In this document: positions 26,726-36,657 of the stretch, piece after piece
Layout of the letters: each line of letters opens with the position of its first letter
How positions within the stretch are numbered: the stretch's first letter is position 1
Source: Hafnia paralvei ATCC 29927
GTDB lineage: Bacteria > Pseudomonadota > Gammaproteobacteria > Enterobacterales > Enterobacteriaceae
NCBI RefSeq assembly: GCF_001655005.1
Contig: NZ_LXET01000046.1
Span: forward strand, 1-64,000
Length of the DNA: 64,000 bases
Direction: 5' to 3'
Translations under genes and position numbers: made by a program
Notes under the pieces: model-generated
Database searches by the model: none
What the model was told of the DNA's origin: nothing
Seen by the model: the letters and a program-made list of their open reading frames with translations, nothing else

Positions 26726-27415
26726 TTAGCCTCCCAAGCGTTTCTGGCTCCAGCGCGCCAACCATTCTGATAACAGCAATGAAACCAGTGATAGCACAAT
26801 AGCGATAGCACATAATCGTGCGGCGTCGGCTTCAGCGCCTGGGGTTTCAATCAGCGTATACATGGCTAGCGGGATGGTTCGTGTTTCACCCGGAATATTG
26901 GAAACAAAGGTAATTGTCGCACCAAACTCACCTAACGAACGGGCAAAGGCAAGCACGGTTCCGGCTAAAATGCCCGGAAACGATAGCGGTAGCGTAATAG
27001 TGAAAAAAACTCGCCACGGATTTGCGCCGAGCGTACGCGCCGCTTGTTCAAGCTTAGAATCAACGGCAGACAGCGCTAAACGAATAGCACGAACCATTAA
27101 CGGAAAAGCAACCACCGCCGACGCCAACGCGGCTCCGTGCCAACTGAAACTGAAGCTAAAACCGAACCAGTCGTATAGCCAAGCGCCAATAACACCTTTG
27201 CGCCCCATGCCAACCAAAAGTAAGTATCCAATTACCACGGGCGGTAAAACCAATGGCAGATGGATGATACTGTCGAGCAGAGACTTACCAGGAAAATTGC
27301 AACGGACCAATACCCATGCGGTAAAAATGCCAACAGGAAGGCTGAAGATAACGGCCGTCCCTGCCACTTGCAGGCTAAGGACAACCGCTTCCCACTCATA
27401 TGCACTCAGAAACAT
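26726..27415 (-). CDS. modB: Molybdate ABC transporter permease
   Basis: 229 residues with about five membrane helices and the EAA loop (ARTLGANPWRVFFTITLPLSFPGI) that docks on ModC. Begins with an ATG that shares one base with the modA stop (TAATG), so translation is coupled. Confidence 0.95.
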   Translation of the reverse strand: MFLSAYEWEAVVLSLQVAGTAVIFSLPVGIFTAWVLVRCNFPGKSLLDSIIHLPLVLPPVVIGYLLLVGMGRKGVIGAWLYDWFGFSFSFSWHGAALASAVVAFPLMVRAIRLALSAVDSKLEQAARTLGANPWRVFFTITLPLSFPGILAGTVLAFARSLGEFGATITFVSNIPGETRTIPLAMYTLIETPGAEADAARLCAIAIVLSLVSLLLSEWLARWSQKRLGG

Positions 27416-28182
27416 TAGCGCGGAGTAAATCCATAACGAGTAAAGATGGCTGCGGCTTCAGGAGTACGCAGGTAATCATAGAAGGCGGTAACCGCAGGCG
27501 TTTGTTTGTCTTTAACTATCGCCATTGGGTATTCAACAGGTTTGTGTGAGTCGGCAGGGAAAATACCGACAACCTTCACTTTTTTACTGGCAACAGCATC
27601 AGAGCCGTACACAACTCCGAGCGGAGCCTCATCGCGTTCCACCAGCGCCAGTGCGGCACGGACGTCATTCGCGCGTGCCATTTGTGGAGACAGTTCGTCC
27701 CACGCGCCCAGTTTCTGTAGCGCTTCTTTCGCATAAATACCTGCTGGGACGTGATCTGGATCGCCAACCGCCAAACGGCCACCGTTCAGCAATGCTTTCC
27801 AGTCAGTTTTTTTGTCGATGTTCACTTTATCGATTTTGCTGTCTTTAGACGCCACCAGCACTAATTCATTACCCAGCAGAGTAATACGGGTATCGGCAAC
27901 CATTGCTTTTTTATCAATAGCGAAATCCATCCACTGCTGGTCGGCCGAGATAAACAGATCGGCAGGTGCACCCTGATCAATCTGGCGCGCCAACGTAGAA
28001 GAAGAGGCAAAAGAAGACACAATTTTCACGTCTTTGCCTTTTTCATACTGTGCAGCAATATCTTGCAACGCATTGGTCAGCGATGCTGCGGCAAATACGG
28101 TGACTTTCTCTTGCGCCACGGCGAATTGGCTTACGCCAACGGCAAGAAGGGTACCTACTGCCAGTTTATTCCACGCTTTCAT
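27415..28182 (-). CDS. modA: Periplasmic molybdate-binding protein
   Basis: Solute-binding component of the molybdate importer: signal peptide (LAVGTLLAVGVSQFAVA), then VTVFAAASLTNAL and SSFASSSTLARQID, whose serines bind the oxyanion, and GIVYGSDA-like GVVYGSDAVASKKV. The frame is open four codons further, but ATG 28182 has ggag at good spacing and is chosen. A ModE operator lies about 30 bp upstream. Confidence 0.95.
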   Translation of the reverse strand: MKAWNKLAVGTLLAVGVSQFAVAQEKVTVFAAASLTNALQDIAAQYEKGKDVKIVSSFASSSTLARQIDQGAPADLFISADQQWMDFAIDKKAMVADTRITLLGNELVLVASKDSKIDKVNIDKKTDWKALLNGGRLAVGDPDHVPAGIYAKEALQKLGAWDELSPQMARANDVRAALALVERDEAPLGVVYGSDAVASKKVKVVGIFPADSHKPVEYPMAIVKDKQTPAVTAFYDYLRTPEAAAIFTRYGFTPR

Positions 28183-28212
28183 CTCAGACTCCATAGAATG
28201 ATGTTATGCCAT

Positions 28213-28238
28213 ACGTTATGTAGTCGATTATATGACGT
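28213..28238. promoter_or_regulatory. ModE operator of modABC
   Basis: acgttatgta-N6-tatatgacgt is an imperfect palindrome matching the ModE recognition pattern (CGTTATATA-type arms, 6-bp spacer). It lies 31-56 bp upstream of the modA start, where molybdate-bound ModE represses the operon in E. coli. Confidence 0.8.
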
Positions 28239-28346
28239 TGCATTCTAAAGTGTCACTGACAATATCAGTAAACATGAGGTGGGTTTGATTTATGAGAAAT
28301 TTAGCGAGAACGCATCGAACAGAAATAGCGTTAGCAAAATGTAGAA

Positions 28347-28367
28347 ACGCCCAGCATCGCTGGGCGT
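28347..28367 (-). terminator. Terminator of acrZ
   Basis: Perfect 9-bp stem acgcccagc/gctgggcgt with a 3-nt loop, followed on the minus strand by ttctacatttt. About 20 bp past the acrZ stop codon. Confidence 0.65.
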
Positions 28368-28387
28368 AACAGGAAAGGCATCACGTT

Positions 28388-28537
28388 TTAATGATTCGAA
28401 CGTTTTTCTTCAGAATGGCCAATACTAGAGATAATGTTAAACACTTCTCCCAAGCCATAAATCAAGCCAAGTATAGCGGCCATAACCACGGGAACCATGA
28501 TTGCAGCGAATACCAGACTTTTCAGTAATTCCAACAT
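28388..28537 (-). CDS. acrZ: AcrAB-TolC accessory protein AcrZ
   Basis: A 49-residue one-helix membrane protein that I translated directly: it opens MLELLKSLVFAAIMVPVVM and continues to GLIYGLGEVFNIIS, almost the E. coli AcrZ (YbhT) sequence. AcrZ binds the AcrB efflux pump and modulates its substrate range. As in E. coli it lies between modA and modE. The start is preceded by gaggtt. Its C-terminal tail differs from E. coli (HSEEKRSNH). Confidence 0.93.
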   Translation of the reverse strand: MLELLKSLVFAAIMVPVVMAAILGLIYGLGEVFNIISSIGHSEEKRSNH

Positions 28538-28743
28538 AACAACCTCACTCAGTGTTGGTAGCAGCAATCATGCTGCATTTTCCAAGGCTGACTCATAATA
28601 CAGAATGTCGCCGCATATATTAAACAGCTTAGCGTAAAATGTACGGCTCAAATGTGCGGTCTAGTGTTAATCAGACAATGCGGTTTGCGTCTTGGGGCCG
28701 TTATCAGCGAAAATACAGTGATAACCTGTGAAGGATGAACCTT

Positions 28744-29535
28744 ATGCAAGCCGAAATTTTACTGACGCTAAAACTCCAGCAACGCCTGTTTGCCGACCCG
28801 CGTCGTATCGAATTACTCAAACAGGTACGCCACACCGGTTCTATCAGTCAGGGGGCAAAGCTGGCTGGCATTAGCTATAAAAGTGCGTGGGATGCCGTCA
28901 ATGAAATGAATCAGCTCTCGGAAGAGACGTTGGTTGAACGCGCCACGGGAGGTAAAGGCGGCGGCGGTGCAAAAATTACTCGTTACGGCGAACGTCTGAT
29001 TGCTCTGTACGACTTGCTAGGGCAAATTCAGCAAAAAGCCTTTGATGTGCTGAATAAAGACGATCTCCCACTGGACAGCCTGCTAGCAGCAATTGCCCGC
29101 TTTTCTTTGCAGACCAGTGCACGTAACCAATTTTTTGGCACTGTAACCGAACGCGATCACCAGCAGGTTCAGCAACACCTAAGCGTACAACTTGCCGATG
29201 GCAAAACGGTATTACGTGCAGCAATTACCGAACAAAGCGCCGAGCGTTTGGCATTAGCGCCGGGCAAAGAAGTATTGGTGCTGATCAAAGCACCATGGGT
29301 AAAACTCACCACTGACGAATCGCTCGCCGGTGCAGCAGACAATAATTTGACTGGAAAAGTAAGCCATATTCAGCTTGGTTCTGAGAATAGCGAAGTCCTA
29401 GTGCAACTCGAAGGTGGCGTCACGCTGTGTTCGACCGTCGATAACCAGAATATGGCGCATCTGAAATTAAGCTTAGGGAAAACCGTAACGGCACAATTCA
29501 ACGCCGATCAGGTGATTTTAGCCACCTTAGCCTAA
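28744..29535 (+). CDS. modE: Molybdate-responsive transcriptional regulator
   Basis: An N-terminal winged helix (GSISQGAKLAGISYKSAWDAVNEMNQL and the ATGGKGGGGAKIT wing) followed by two molybdate-binding Mop domains (TSARNQFFGTV, then LTGKVSHIQLG). It senses molybdate and represses modABC. The frame begins three codons earlier at 28735, but aagga stands eight bases before ATG 28744 and that start matches E. coli. Divergent from acrZ and modABC. Confidence 0.94.
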   Translation: MQAEILLTLKLQQRLFADPRRIELLKQVRHTGSISQGAKLAGISYKSAWDAVNEMNQLSEETLVERATGGKGGGGAKITRYGERLIALYDLLGQIQQKAFDVLNKDDLPLDSLLAAIARFSLQTSARNQFFGTVTERDHQQVQQHLSVQLADGKTVLRAAITEQSAERLALAPGKEVLVLIKAPWVKLTTDESLAGAADNNLTGKVSHIQLGSENSEVLVQLEGGVTLCSTVDNQNMAHLKLSLGKTVTAQFNADQVILATLA

Positions 29536-29688
29536 GTTCTCTCCTTGATAAAATAGCGTTCCCTCCCTAGCCGGAGGGATATCGCTCCGTTATGTGGCTT
29601 ATCAGTAAAATCTCTCGCTTCTGTCCTTGACTCTCTCTCACGTTCTGCTTATCCCTAGTAACTAAAAAATGACGATATTGGGAGCCGT

Positions 29689-31155
29689 ATGACCTCGCTA
29701 ACCTTTGCACAGGCACGATTTCGCCTCAGCGATACCCGCACGCTGTTTTTACCCAGCCTGATCATCCACTCTGGTGAAAGTTGGGCTTTCGTCGGGGCAA
29801 ACGGCAGCGGAAAATCGGCGTTAGCACGTGCTTTAACGCAGGAACTACCGCTGTTGAACGGCCAAACAGAGTCGCATTTTGTACATAGTATCAGGCTCTC
29901 TTTCGAGCAATTACAAAAACTACTCAGCGACGAGTGGCAGCGTAATAACACCGATATGCTCAGCGAAGGCGAAGACGATACTGGCCGCACCGTGGCTGAA
30001 ATCATTCAATCAGATATCAAAAATGCGCAGCGCTGCGAACAATTAGCCGCTCAGTTTGGCATCGAGTCACTTCTAGCACGACGTTTTAAGTATCTTTCTA
30101 CCGGTGAAACGCGCAAAGCACTGCTGTGCCAAACGCTGATGTCACAGCCCGATTTGTTGGTGTTAGATGAACCTTTTGATGGGCTGGATATCAACTCACG
30201 CGCCCAGTTGGCACAAATGCTACAAGAGCTAAATGCCCAAGGCGTCACCACCGTGTTAGTGCTTAATCGCTTTGACGATATTCCTGATTTTATACAACAC
30301 GTCGGCGTTTTGGCGGAATGCGAACTCACTCAGGTGGGAAGTCGCACAGAAGTACTTTCTCAGGCGCTCGTTGCTCAGTTAGCCCACAGTGAAAAACTTG
30401 ATGGCATGCAGCTGCCTGAGACTGAAGATCCCACTAGGCAAGATCGATTACCTGACGATCAGCCACGAATCATTCTCAAAGACGGCGTCGTGCAGTACAA
30501 CGATCTCCCGATCCTCAATCATTTGGATTGGCAGGTCGATCCCGATCAACATTGGCAGATTGTCGGACCCAATGGCGCTGGAAAATCAACGCTTTTAAGC
30601 TTGATTACTGGCGATCATCCGCAAGGCTACAGCAACGAACTCACGTTATTTGGTCGTCGTCGTGGCAGTGGTGAAACCATTTGGGATATCAAAAAACACA
30701 TCGGTTACGTTAGCAGTAATCTTCATCTGGAGTATCGCGTTAGCATTAGCTTGCGCAATGTCATTTTGTCCGGCTTTCTGGATTCGATTGGTATCTACCA
30801 AGCCACCTCAGATCGACAGGAAAAACTCACCGATCAATGGCTAGAATTACTGGGCATGCGTACTTTAAGTCATCACCCATTTCACGATCTTTCTTGGGGA
30901 CAGCAGCGCTTGGCGCTGATTGCCCGCGCTTTAGTCAAACATCCCGCGTTGCTGATTTTGGATGAACCATTGCAAGGGCTCGACCCACTCAACCGTCAGT
31001 TGGTCAAACGTTGGATTGATATTCTGATGAAAGATGGCAACAGCCAATTACTGTTTGTCTCCCATCATCCAGAAGATGCACCCGATTGTATTACTCACCG
31101 TCTCACTTTTGTGCCCGCTGGCGATACTTATCACTATCAAACAGATCGCATCTAA
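29689..31155 (+). CDS. modF: ModF, dual ABC ATPase of the molybdate locus
   Basis: 488 residues with two ABC ATPase domains: Walker A GANGSGKS (about residue 43) and GPNGAGKS (about 297), with LSTGETRK and LSWGQQRL as signature sequences and two LVLDEPFDGLD/LILDEPLQGLD Walker B motifs. No membrane part. E. coli ModF (PhrA) lies beside modE and its precise role is unclear. 150 bp separate it from modE; a tccctcc/ggaggga hairpin lies there. Confidence 0.93.
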   Translation: MTSLTFAQARFRLSDTRTLFLPSLIIHSGESWAFVGANGSGKSALARALTQELPLLNGQTESHFVHSIRLSFEQLQKLLSDEWQRNNTDMLSEGEDDTGRTVAEIIQSDIKNAQRCEQLAAQFGIESLLARRFKYLSTGETRKALLCQTLMSQPDLLVLDEPFDGLDINSRAQLAQMLQELNAQGVTTVLVLNRFDDIPDFIQHVGVLAECELTQVGSRTEVLSQALVAQLAHSEKLDGMQLPETEDPTRQDRLPDDQPRIILKDGVVQYNDLPILNHLDWQVDPDQHWQIVGPNGAGKSTLLSLITGDHPQGYSNELTLFGRRRGSGETIWDIKKHIGYVSSNLHLEYRVSISLRNVILSGFLDSIGIYQATSDRQEKLTDQWLELLGMRTLSHHPFHDLSWGQQRLALIARALVKHPALLILDEPLQGLDPLNRQLVKRWIDILMKDGNSQLLFVSHHPEDAPDCITHRLTFVPAGDTYHYQTDRI

Positions 31156-31262
31156 CTATCATGCGGGCTTCCTCTTTTACCGAAGCCCGCTTCTCAGAGC
31201 AGTTAAATAATTTCCCTGTGTTATCATTCGGCTTCAACTATAAGATATTAAGGGAATTACCT

Positions 31263-32078
31263 ATGTGGGGTGCACTTGCTGCTTCATTAGCCGTACTTTC
31301 GTTTCAACGACAGCTATCCGCTTTCTTACTCCTATCCGCCACCGCTCTCGCTTTTAGCCAAGGCATATTAAACTTTAATGCACTCGGCTTTATGGCCGTT
31401 GTCGCTCTGGCTGGCGTAGCTCGATATCGCTGGAAGAACCAACAAAAAGGGGGATTCAACAGCGAAGTCTTATTAGTCTTGGCTGCCGTCGTGCTATTTC
31501 TGCATCTGGTTCCTGGCTTCAATAACCCAAAAATTCTCGATAAGGTCATTGCAGGCCCGCACAGTGCGCCGTTCTCAATGTATTACAATTTCGATAAAGC
31601 GTTGGTGCCATTTATCTTACTGCTGGCATTGCCAACGCTGTTCCGCACCTCCTCAACCGCTTCTCGTCCATACTGGAACTGGCTGCTATTGGGTATCAGC
31701 GTACCTGCTTTGCTACTTATCGCCGTTGCTTTGGGTGGCTTACGCATTGAATTGCATCAGCCAAGTTGGATTTGGCAATTTGCGCTGGCTAATCTCTTTT
31801 TTGTCTCTCTGGCCGAAGAAGCTCTATTTCGTGGTTATCTACAACAACGTTTAAGCGGATGGTTAGGCCATCTTCCGGCTCTGCTAATCACTGCGGTTAT
31901 TTTCGGTTTAGCTCATTATGCCGGCGGTTGGCTGATGGTGGTTTTTGCTGGGTTAGCGGGCGTAATCTATGGTATAGCTTGGATGTGGAGCGGTCGACTC
32001 TGGGTCGCAACCCTCTTCCATTTCGGGCTTAACCTTATCCATTTGCTGTTCTTTACCTACCCGATGTACCACGCTTAA
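31263..32078 (+). CDS. CPBP-family intramembrane metalloprotease (CAAX-like)
   Basis: A 271-residue protein with eight or so membrane helices and the Abi/CPBP motifs: EEALFRG (glutamates and arginine), GLAHYAGG, and LFHFGLN, the expected metal ligands. The frame extends upstream into modF, but ATG 31263 has aaggga at seven bases and gives the normal length. Members are membrane proteases, sometimes linked to bacteriocin immunity; the substrate here is unknown. Located between modF and the gal promoter. Confidence 0.85.
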   Translation: MWGALAASLAVLSFQRQLSAFLLLSATALAFSQGILNFNALGFMAVVALAGVARYRWKNQQKGGFNSEVLLVLAAVVLFLHLVPGFNNPKILDKVIAGPHSAPFSMYYNFDKALVPFILLLALPTLFRTSSTASRPYWNWLLLGISVPALLLIAVALGGLRIELHQPSWIWQFALANLFFVSLAEEALFRGYLQQRLSGWLGHLPALLITAVIFGLAHYAGGWLMVVFAGLAGVIYGIAWMWSGRLWVATLFHFGLNLIHLLFFTYPMYHA

Positions 32079-32258
32079 GTGAGTCGTCATCAGCGGTCTT
32101 GCAGAATTCTCCTTTTTGTAGGACCGCGTTACACTTTTCTCGGCTCAATCAGACCAAGTGTAAGCGTTACCACTTCCTGACGCTAAATCCGTGCTTGCAG
32201 ACCCACCTTACGCACTTCACAATGGATGCCAGTCCTAACACTAGGCGTTTACATCGTT

Positions 32259-32274
32259 GTGTAAACGATTCCAT
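32259..32274. promoter_or_regulatory. GalR/GalS external operator OE
   Basis: gtgtaaacgattccat differs by one base from the E. coli gal OE. It lies 78 bp upstream of galE. The centre is 112 bp from the internal operator, close to the 114 bp loop of E. coli. The adjoining CRP site (gatcacc near 32287) is only a half site, and -10 elements resembling E. coli P1/P2 lie near 32310-32325. Confidence 0.9.
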
Positions 32275-32351
32275 TTATTTAGCATAGATCACCTTTTTAA
32301 CGGTTTTCTCATGCTACCTTTATGACATTGAAGGTTCCAAAGGAGCGAATC

Positions 32352-33368
32352 ATGATTGTTTTAGTCACCGGTGGTAGCGGTTACATTGGCAGCCATACTT
32401 GTGTTCAGTTAATCGCCGCTGGGCATACACCAATCATCTTAGACAATCTTTGCAACAGCAAAGCCAGCGTTTTGGAACGCATCAACACGCTTACCGGCAA
32501 GACACCCGCACTGTATCAGGGCGATATTCGTGACCGCGCATTGCTGGATCGCATTTTTGCTGAAAACCGCGTTGATTCCGTTATTCACTTTGCTGGGCTA
32601 AAAGCCGTAGGCGAGTCAGTGCAAAAGCCTTTGGAGTATTACGATAATAACGTTAGCGGCACCTTGGTTTTACTCGAAGCCATGCGTGCGGCAAACGTTA
32701 AGAATATGATTTTCAGTTCATCGGCGACGGTTTATGGCGACCAGCCCAAAATCCCTTATGTGGAAGACTTCCCGACTGGCAACCCATCTAGTCCGTATGG
32801 ACGCAGTAAATTGATGGTTGAACAAATTCTTGAGGATTTGCATCGCGCGGATCCTGAGTGGAGCGTCAGCCTGCTGCGCTATTTCAATCCCGTTGGGGCG
32901 CATCCGTCAGGCCTGATGGGGGAGGATCCACAGGGAATTCCAAATAACCTGATGCCCTATATTGCCCAAGTTGCCGTGGGTCGCCGAGATTCTCTGGCTA
33001 TTTTTGGCAATGACTATCCCACCGAAGACGGTACCGGCGTGCGTGACTACATTCACGTTGTCGATTTAGCTGATGGGCACTTAGCCGCGCTAAACGTGAT
33101 GACCAATAAACCTGGCGTACATATTTATAACCTCGGTGCAGGTGTGGGTTATAGCGTCTTGCAGGTAGTGAATGCCTTTAGTAAAGCCTGTGGAAAACCA
33201 GTCAATTATCACTTTGCCCCACGCCGCGCTGGCGATCTCGCCGCCTATTGGGCTGACTCGACTCGCGCAGATAAAGACCTCGACTGGCGTGTGACTCGAA
33301 CTCTGGACGATATGGCACAGGACACTTGGCGCTGGCAGTCACAGAATCCACAGGGTTATCCAGAATAA
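32352..33368 (+). CDS. galE: UDP-glucose 4-epimerase
   Basis: NAD-dependent short-chain dehydrogenase-like enzyme interconverting UDP-galactose and UDP-glucose. GGSGYIGSH is the Rossmann motif; the catalytic SSSATVYG serine and YGRSK tyrosine-lysine are in place. 338 residues, same as E. coli. The frame opens ten codons earlier, but ATG 32352 has aaggag at good spacing. First gene of galETKM. Confidence 0.97.
   Translation: MIVLVTGGSGYIGSHTCVQLIAAGHTPIILDNLCNSKASVLERINTLTGKTPALYQGDIRDRALLDRIFAENRVDSVIHFAGLKAVGESVQKPLEYYDNNVSGTLVLLEAMRAANVKNMIFSSSATVYGDQPKIPYVEDFPTGNPSSPYGRSKLMVEQILEDLHRADPEWSVSLLRYFNPVGAHPSGLMGEDPQGIPNNLMPYIAQVAVGRRDSLAIFGNDYPTEDGTGVRDYIHVVDLADGHLAALNVMTNKPGVHIYNLGAGVGYSVLQVVNAFSKACGKPVNYHFAPRRAGDLAAYWADSTRADKDLDWRVTRTLDDMAQDTWRWQSQNPQGYPE
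32371..32386. promoter_or_regulatory. GalR/GalS internal operator OI
   Basis: gtggtagcggttacat inside galE is identical to the E. coli internal operator and encodes the GGSGYI motif. Together with OE it would allow the GalR-HU repression loop. Confidence 0.9.
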
Positions 33369-33390
33369 TATTCAAAGGAGCATGACTAAA

Positions 33391-34440
33391 ATGACCACAT
33401 TTAATCCGGTCGATCACCCTCATCGCCGTTATAACCCATTGACCGATCAGTGGGTGTTGGTCTCCCCGCATCGAGCTAAACGCCCGTGGCAGGGTGCACA
33501 GGAAACACCGTCGAATCAACAGCTACCGCAGCACGATCCCGACTGTTTTTTGTGCGCGGGCAATACGCGTGTCACCGGAGACAAAAATCCGAATTACACC
33601 GGTACCTATGTTTTTACCAATGATTTTGCCGCACTGATGCCGGATACGCCCGATGCTCCGCAAAATGAAGATCCACTGATGCGCTGTGAAAGTGCACGAG
33701 GCACCAGTCGCGTCATCTGTTTTTCGCCAGATCATAGTGAAACGTTGCCTGAACTCTCGCTGCCTGCACTCGAAGAAATTGTGAAAACCTGGCAGCAGCA
33801 AAGCGCCGATCTAGGTAAAACCTACCCGTGGGTGCAAGTCTTTGAGAATAAAGGTGCCGCGATGGGATGCTCAAACCCGCATCCACACGGTCAAATTTGG
33901 GCAAACAGCTTCCTGCCAAATGAAGCCGCACGTGAAGATCGCTTACAACAAGCCTATTTCGCAGAGCATCACTCTCCAATGCTGTTGGACTACGCAAAGC
34001 GTGAAATGGCCGATGGTAGCCGCACCGTAGTTGAAACTCAGCATTGGATCGCCGTTGTGCCTTACTGGGCAGCATGGCCGTTCGAAACACTGTTACTGCC
34101 TAAAACACACCTGCTGCGTATGACTGATATCAATGAAGAACAACGGGCTGATTTAGCGGTTGCGTTGAAAAAATTGACCAGTCGCTATGACAACCTTTTC
34201 CAGTGTTCCTTCCCATATTCTATGGGCTGGCACGGTGCACCGTTCCATGAGATTGACTGTGTACACTGGCAGTTGCATGCGCATTTCTATCCCCCACTGT
34301 TGCGCTCCGCAACCGTGCGTAAATTTATGGTCGGCTACGAAATGCTGGCCGAAACTCAGCGCGATTTAACCGCAGAGCAAGCCGCCGAACGTCTGCGTGC
34401 CGTTAGCGACGTCCATTACCGTAAAGCCAATGCCAAATAA
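33391..34440 (+). CDS. galT: Galactose-1-phosphate uridylyltransferase
   Basis: Transfers UMP from UDP-glucose to galactose-1-phosphate through a histidine-UMP intermediate. The nucleophile lies in NPHPHGQIW; zinc/iron ligands include CxxC (CFLCAGN). About 349 residues. Two candidate starts, 33382 and 33391; the second gives MTTFNPVDHPHRRYNP, the E. coli start, and a more sensible distance from aaggag. 22 bp after galE. Confidence 0.96.
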   Translation: MTTFNPVDHPHRRYNPLTDQWVLVSPHRAKRPWQGAQETPSNQQLPQHDPDCFLCAGNTRVTGDKNPNYTGTYVFTNDFAALMPDTPDAPQNEDPLMRCESARGTSRVICFSPDHSETLPELSLPALEEIVKTWQQQSADLGKTYPWVQVFENKGAAMGCSNPHPHGQIWANSFLPNEAAREDRLQQAYFAEHHSPMLLDYAKREMADGSRTVVETQHWIAVVPYWAAWPFETLLLPKTHLLRMTDINEEQRADLAVALKKLTSRYDNLFQCSFPYSMGWHGAPFHEIDCVHWQLHAHFYPPLLRSATVRKFMVGYEMLAETQRDLTAEQAAERLRAVSDVHYRKANAK

Positions 34441-34450
34441 GGAAACGAAA

Positions 34451-35608
34451 ATGAGTCTGCAACAACTTGCTAGTGTGACACAGGATATTTTTACCCGTTA
34501 TTTTGGCTATGCTCCGGCAATGACCGTGCAGGCGCCGGGTCGTGTAAATTTGATCGGTGAACACACAGATTATAATGATGGCTTCGTACTGCCTTGCGCC
34601 ATCGATTATCAGACGGTGATTAGTTGCGCCAAGCGTGACGATCGTACTGTACGTGTTATTGCCGCCGACTATGATAATGAGCAAGATGAATTCTCTCTTG
34701 ATGCGCCGTTTGAATCCCACCCCACCAAAATGTGGAGCAACTACGTTCGCGGCGTAGTGAAATATTTGCAGATTCGTAACCCAAACTTTGGTGGTGCTGA
34801 TTTAGTCATCAGCGGCAATGTGCCACAGGGCGCAGGATTAAGTTCTTCTGCTTCGCTTGAGGTTGCTGTTGGGCAGGCATTTCAAGCGCTGTATGACTTA
34901 CCATTAGATGGCGTGCAACTAGCGCTAAATGGCCAAGAAGCGGAAAACAAATTTGTTGGCTGCAACTGCGGGATTATGGATCAATTAATCTCGGCCTTAG
35001 GCGAAGAAAAGCATGCTTTATTGATTGACTGCCGTTCACTCGAAACCCACTCCGTACCAATGCCAAAAGACGTTGCGGTGGTCATTATCAATTCCAACGT
35101 CAAACGGGGTCTTGTTGACAGCGAATACAATACACGCCGCCAGCAATGCGAAGCCGCAGCAAAATACTTCAACGTCAAAGCACTTCGTGATGTTACACAG
35201 GCCGAATTCGAAGCCAAACAGGCAGGTCTTGACCCTCTGGTTGCTCGTCGTGCGCGCCACGTTATCACGGAGAATGATCGCACCGAAGCCGCTGCCAAAG
35301 CGCTCGCTGCGGGCGATCTCAAATTGATGGGAACATTGATGGCTGAATCCCACGCTTCCATGCGAGACGATTTTGAAATCACCGTGAAGCCTATTGATAA
35401 ATTAGTCGACATCGTGAAAGACGTGATTGGCGAACGTGGTGGCGTTCGTATGACTGGCGGTGGTTTTGGTGGCTGTATTGTTGCGCTGATGCCACTGGAT
35501 CTGGTCGATGAAGTCCGTGCCACCGTTGAGCGTGAATATCAGGTGCAATCTGGGATTAAAGAGACTTTCTACGTCTGTTACCCATCGCAGGGAGCCAGCG
35601 TATGCTAA
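34451..35608 (+). CDS. galK: Galactokinase
   Basis: GHMP-family kinase. QAPGRVNLIGEHTDYNDGF is the galactokinase signature, PQGAGLSSSASLEV the ATP-binding loop and TGGGFGGCIVAL motif 3. 385 residues. The frame opens in galT, but ATG 34451, nine bases after ggaaacg, matches E. coli GalK. 10 bp after galT. Confidence 0.97.
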   Translation: MSLQQLASVTQDIFTRYFGYAPAMTVQAPGRVNLIGEHTDYNDGFVLPCAIDYQTVISCAKRDDRTVRVIAADYDNEQDEFSLDAPFESHPTKMWSNYVRGVVKYLQIRNPNFGGADLVISGNVPQGAGLSSSASLEVAVGQAFQALYDLPLDGVQLALNGQEAENKFVGCNCGIMDQLISALGEEKHALLIDCRSLETHSVPMPKDVAVVIINSNVKRGLVDSEYNTRRQQCEAAAKYFNVKALRDVTQAEFEAKQAGLDPLVARRARHVITENDRTEAAAKALAAGDLKLMGTLMAESHASMRDDFEITVKPIDKLVDIVKDVIGERGGVRMTGGGFGGCIVALMPLDLVDEVRATVEREYQVQSGIKETFYVCYPSQGASVC

Positions 35609-36657
35609 ATTTCTCTGAATCTTCACGAGGCCCTGATGGCGAACCGTTCCAATTCACAACGTTGACGAATAAGTCCGGTAGCGTTGCAACCTTTATGGAC
35701 TGGGGGGCTACCTGGGTCTCATGTCAGATCGCACTCAACGATGGCAGCATGCGCGAGGTACTGCTCGGCTGCCAAACACCTGAACAGTTTACTCAGCAAA
35801 GCGCTTTTTTCGGTGCCACCGTTGGCCGCTATGCTAACCGTATTGCCAAGGCTCAATATGTCTATCAAGGCGAGAAAATCGTCTTGCAGCCAAGCCAAGG
35901 AGAAAACCTCCTGCACGGTGGTCCTGAAGGTTTTGACAAACGCCGCTGGGAACGCGTTTCTCATGATACTCACCACGTCACTTATCGGTTGGAGTCTGCC
36001 GATGGCGATCAGGGATTTCCTGGCCATCTTGCTGTGCAAACGACCTACCGTTTAACCGAAGACAACCGTATTGAAATTAGCTGGCAGGCGACCGTAGATA
36101 AAACCTGCCCGGTAAACTTAACCAACCATGCCTATTTCAATTTAGATGGCGACGGTTCAACAACCGATGCGTTAGCGCAGAAACTTCAGCTGTTTGCTGA
36201 TAAATACCTGCCGGTTGAAAGCGATGGTATCCCCTGCGGAGACCTCACCGACGTCACCGGTAGCGGCATGGATTTCCGCCAAGCCAAAACGTTGCAACAA
36301 GACCTGCTGAAAGATCGCTGCCAACAACGCGTCAAAGGCTACGATCATGCCTATCTGTTGCATGACACCTGCCATAACGGCAGCCACCCAGCCGCGATCC
36401 TCACCGCAGCCGATGGCAAAATTGAAATGCAGGTATTTACTGATGCCCCTGCCCTGCAGCTTTACAGCGGTAATTTTTTGGCAGGAACGCCGGATCGCCG
36501 TGGCGCACAATATGCGGCTTATGCCGGCGTGGCGTTAGAAAGTGAGTTTTTACCTGATACCCCTAACCATCCTGAATGGCCGCAGCCAGATTGCTTTATA
36601 AAACCAGGTGAAAAGTATCAGGCTGCAACGACATATTGGTTTGTGGTGAAGGGGTGA
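35602..36657 (+). CDS. galM: Aldose 1-epimerase (galactose mutarotase)
   Basis: Interconverts alpha and beta anomers of galactose. Catalytic histidine in NLTNHAYFNLDG and glutamate in GVALESEFLPDTPNH are conserved. 351 residues. Overlaps galK by seven bases. The last codons and stop (aaggggtga) match the end of yedI beside the other repeat copy, so the C-terminus may have been supplied by the repeat. Confidence 0.95.
   Translation: MLNFSESSRGPDGEPFQFTTLTNKSGSVATFMDWGATWVSCQIALNDGSMREVLLGCQTPEQFTQQSAFFGATVGRYANRIAKAQYVYQGEKIVLQPSQGENLLHGGPEGFDKRRWERVSHDTHHVTYRLESADGDQGFPGHLAVQTTYRLTEDNRIEISWQATVDKTCPVNLTNHAYFNLDGDGSTTDALAQKLQLFADKYLPVESDGIPCGDLTDVTGSGMDFRQAKTLQQDLLKDRCQQRVKGYDHAYLLHDTCHNGSHPAAILTAADGKIEMQVFTDAPALQLYSGNFLAGTPDRRGAQYAAYAGVALESEFLPDTPNHPEWPQPDCFIKPGEKYQAATTYWFVVKG

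Noticed and set aside
31086..31262. N-terminal extension of the CPBP protein at 31263
   Set aside because: Overlaps modF, has no ribosome-binding site, and would give an atypical N-terminus.
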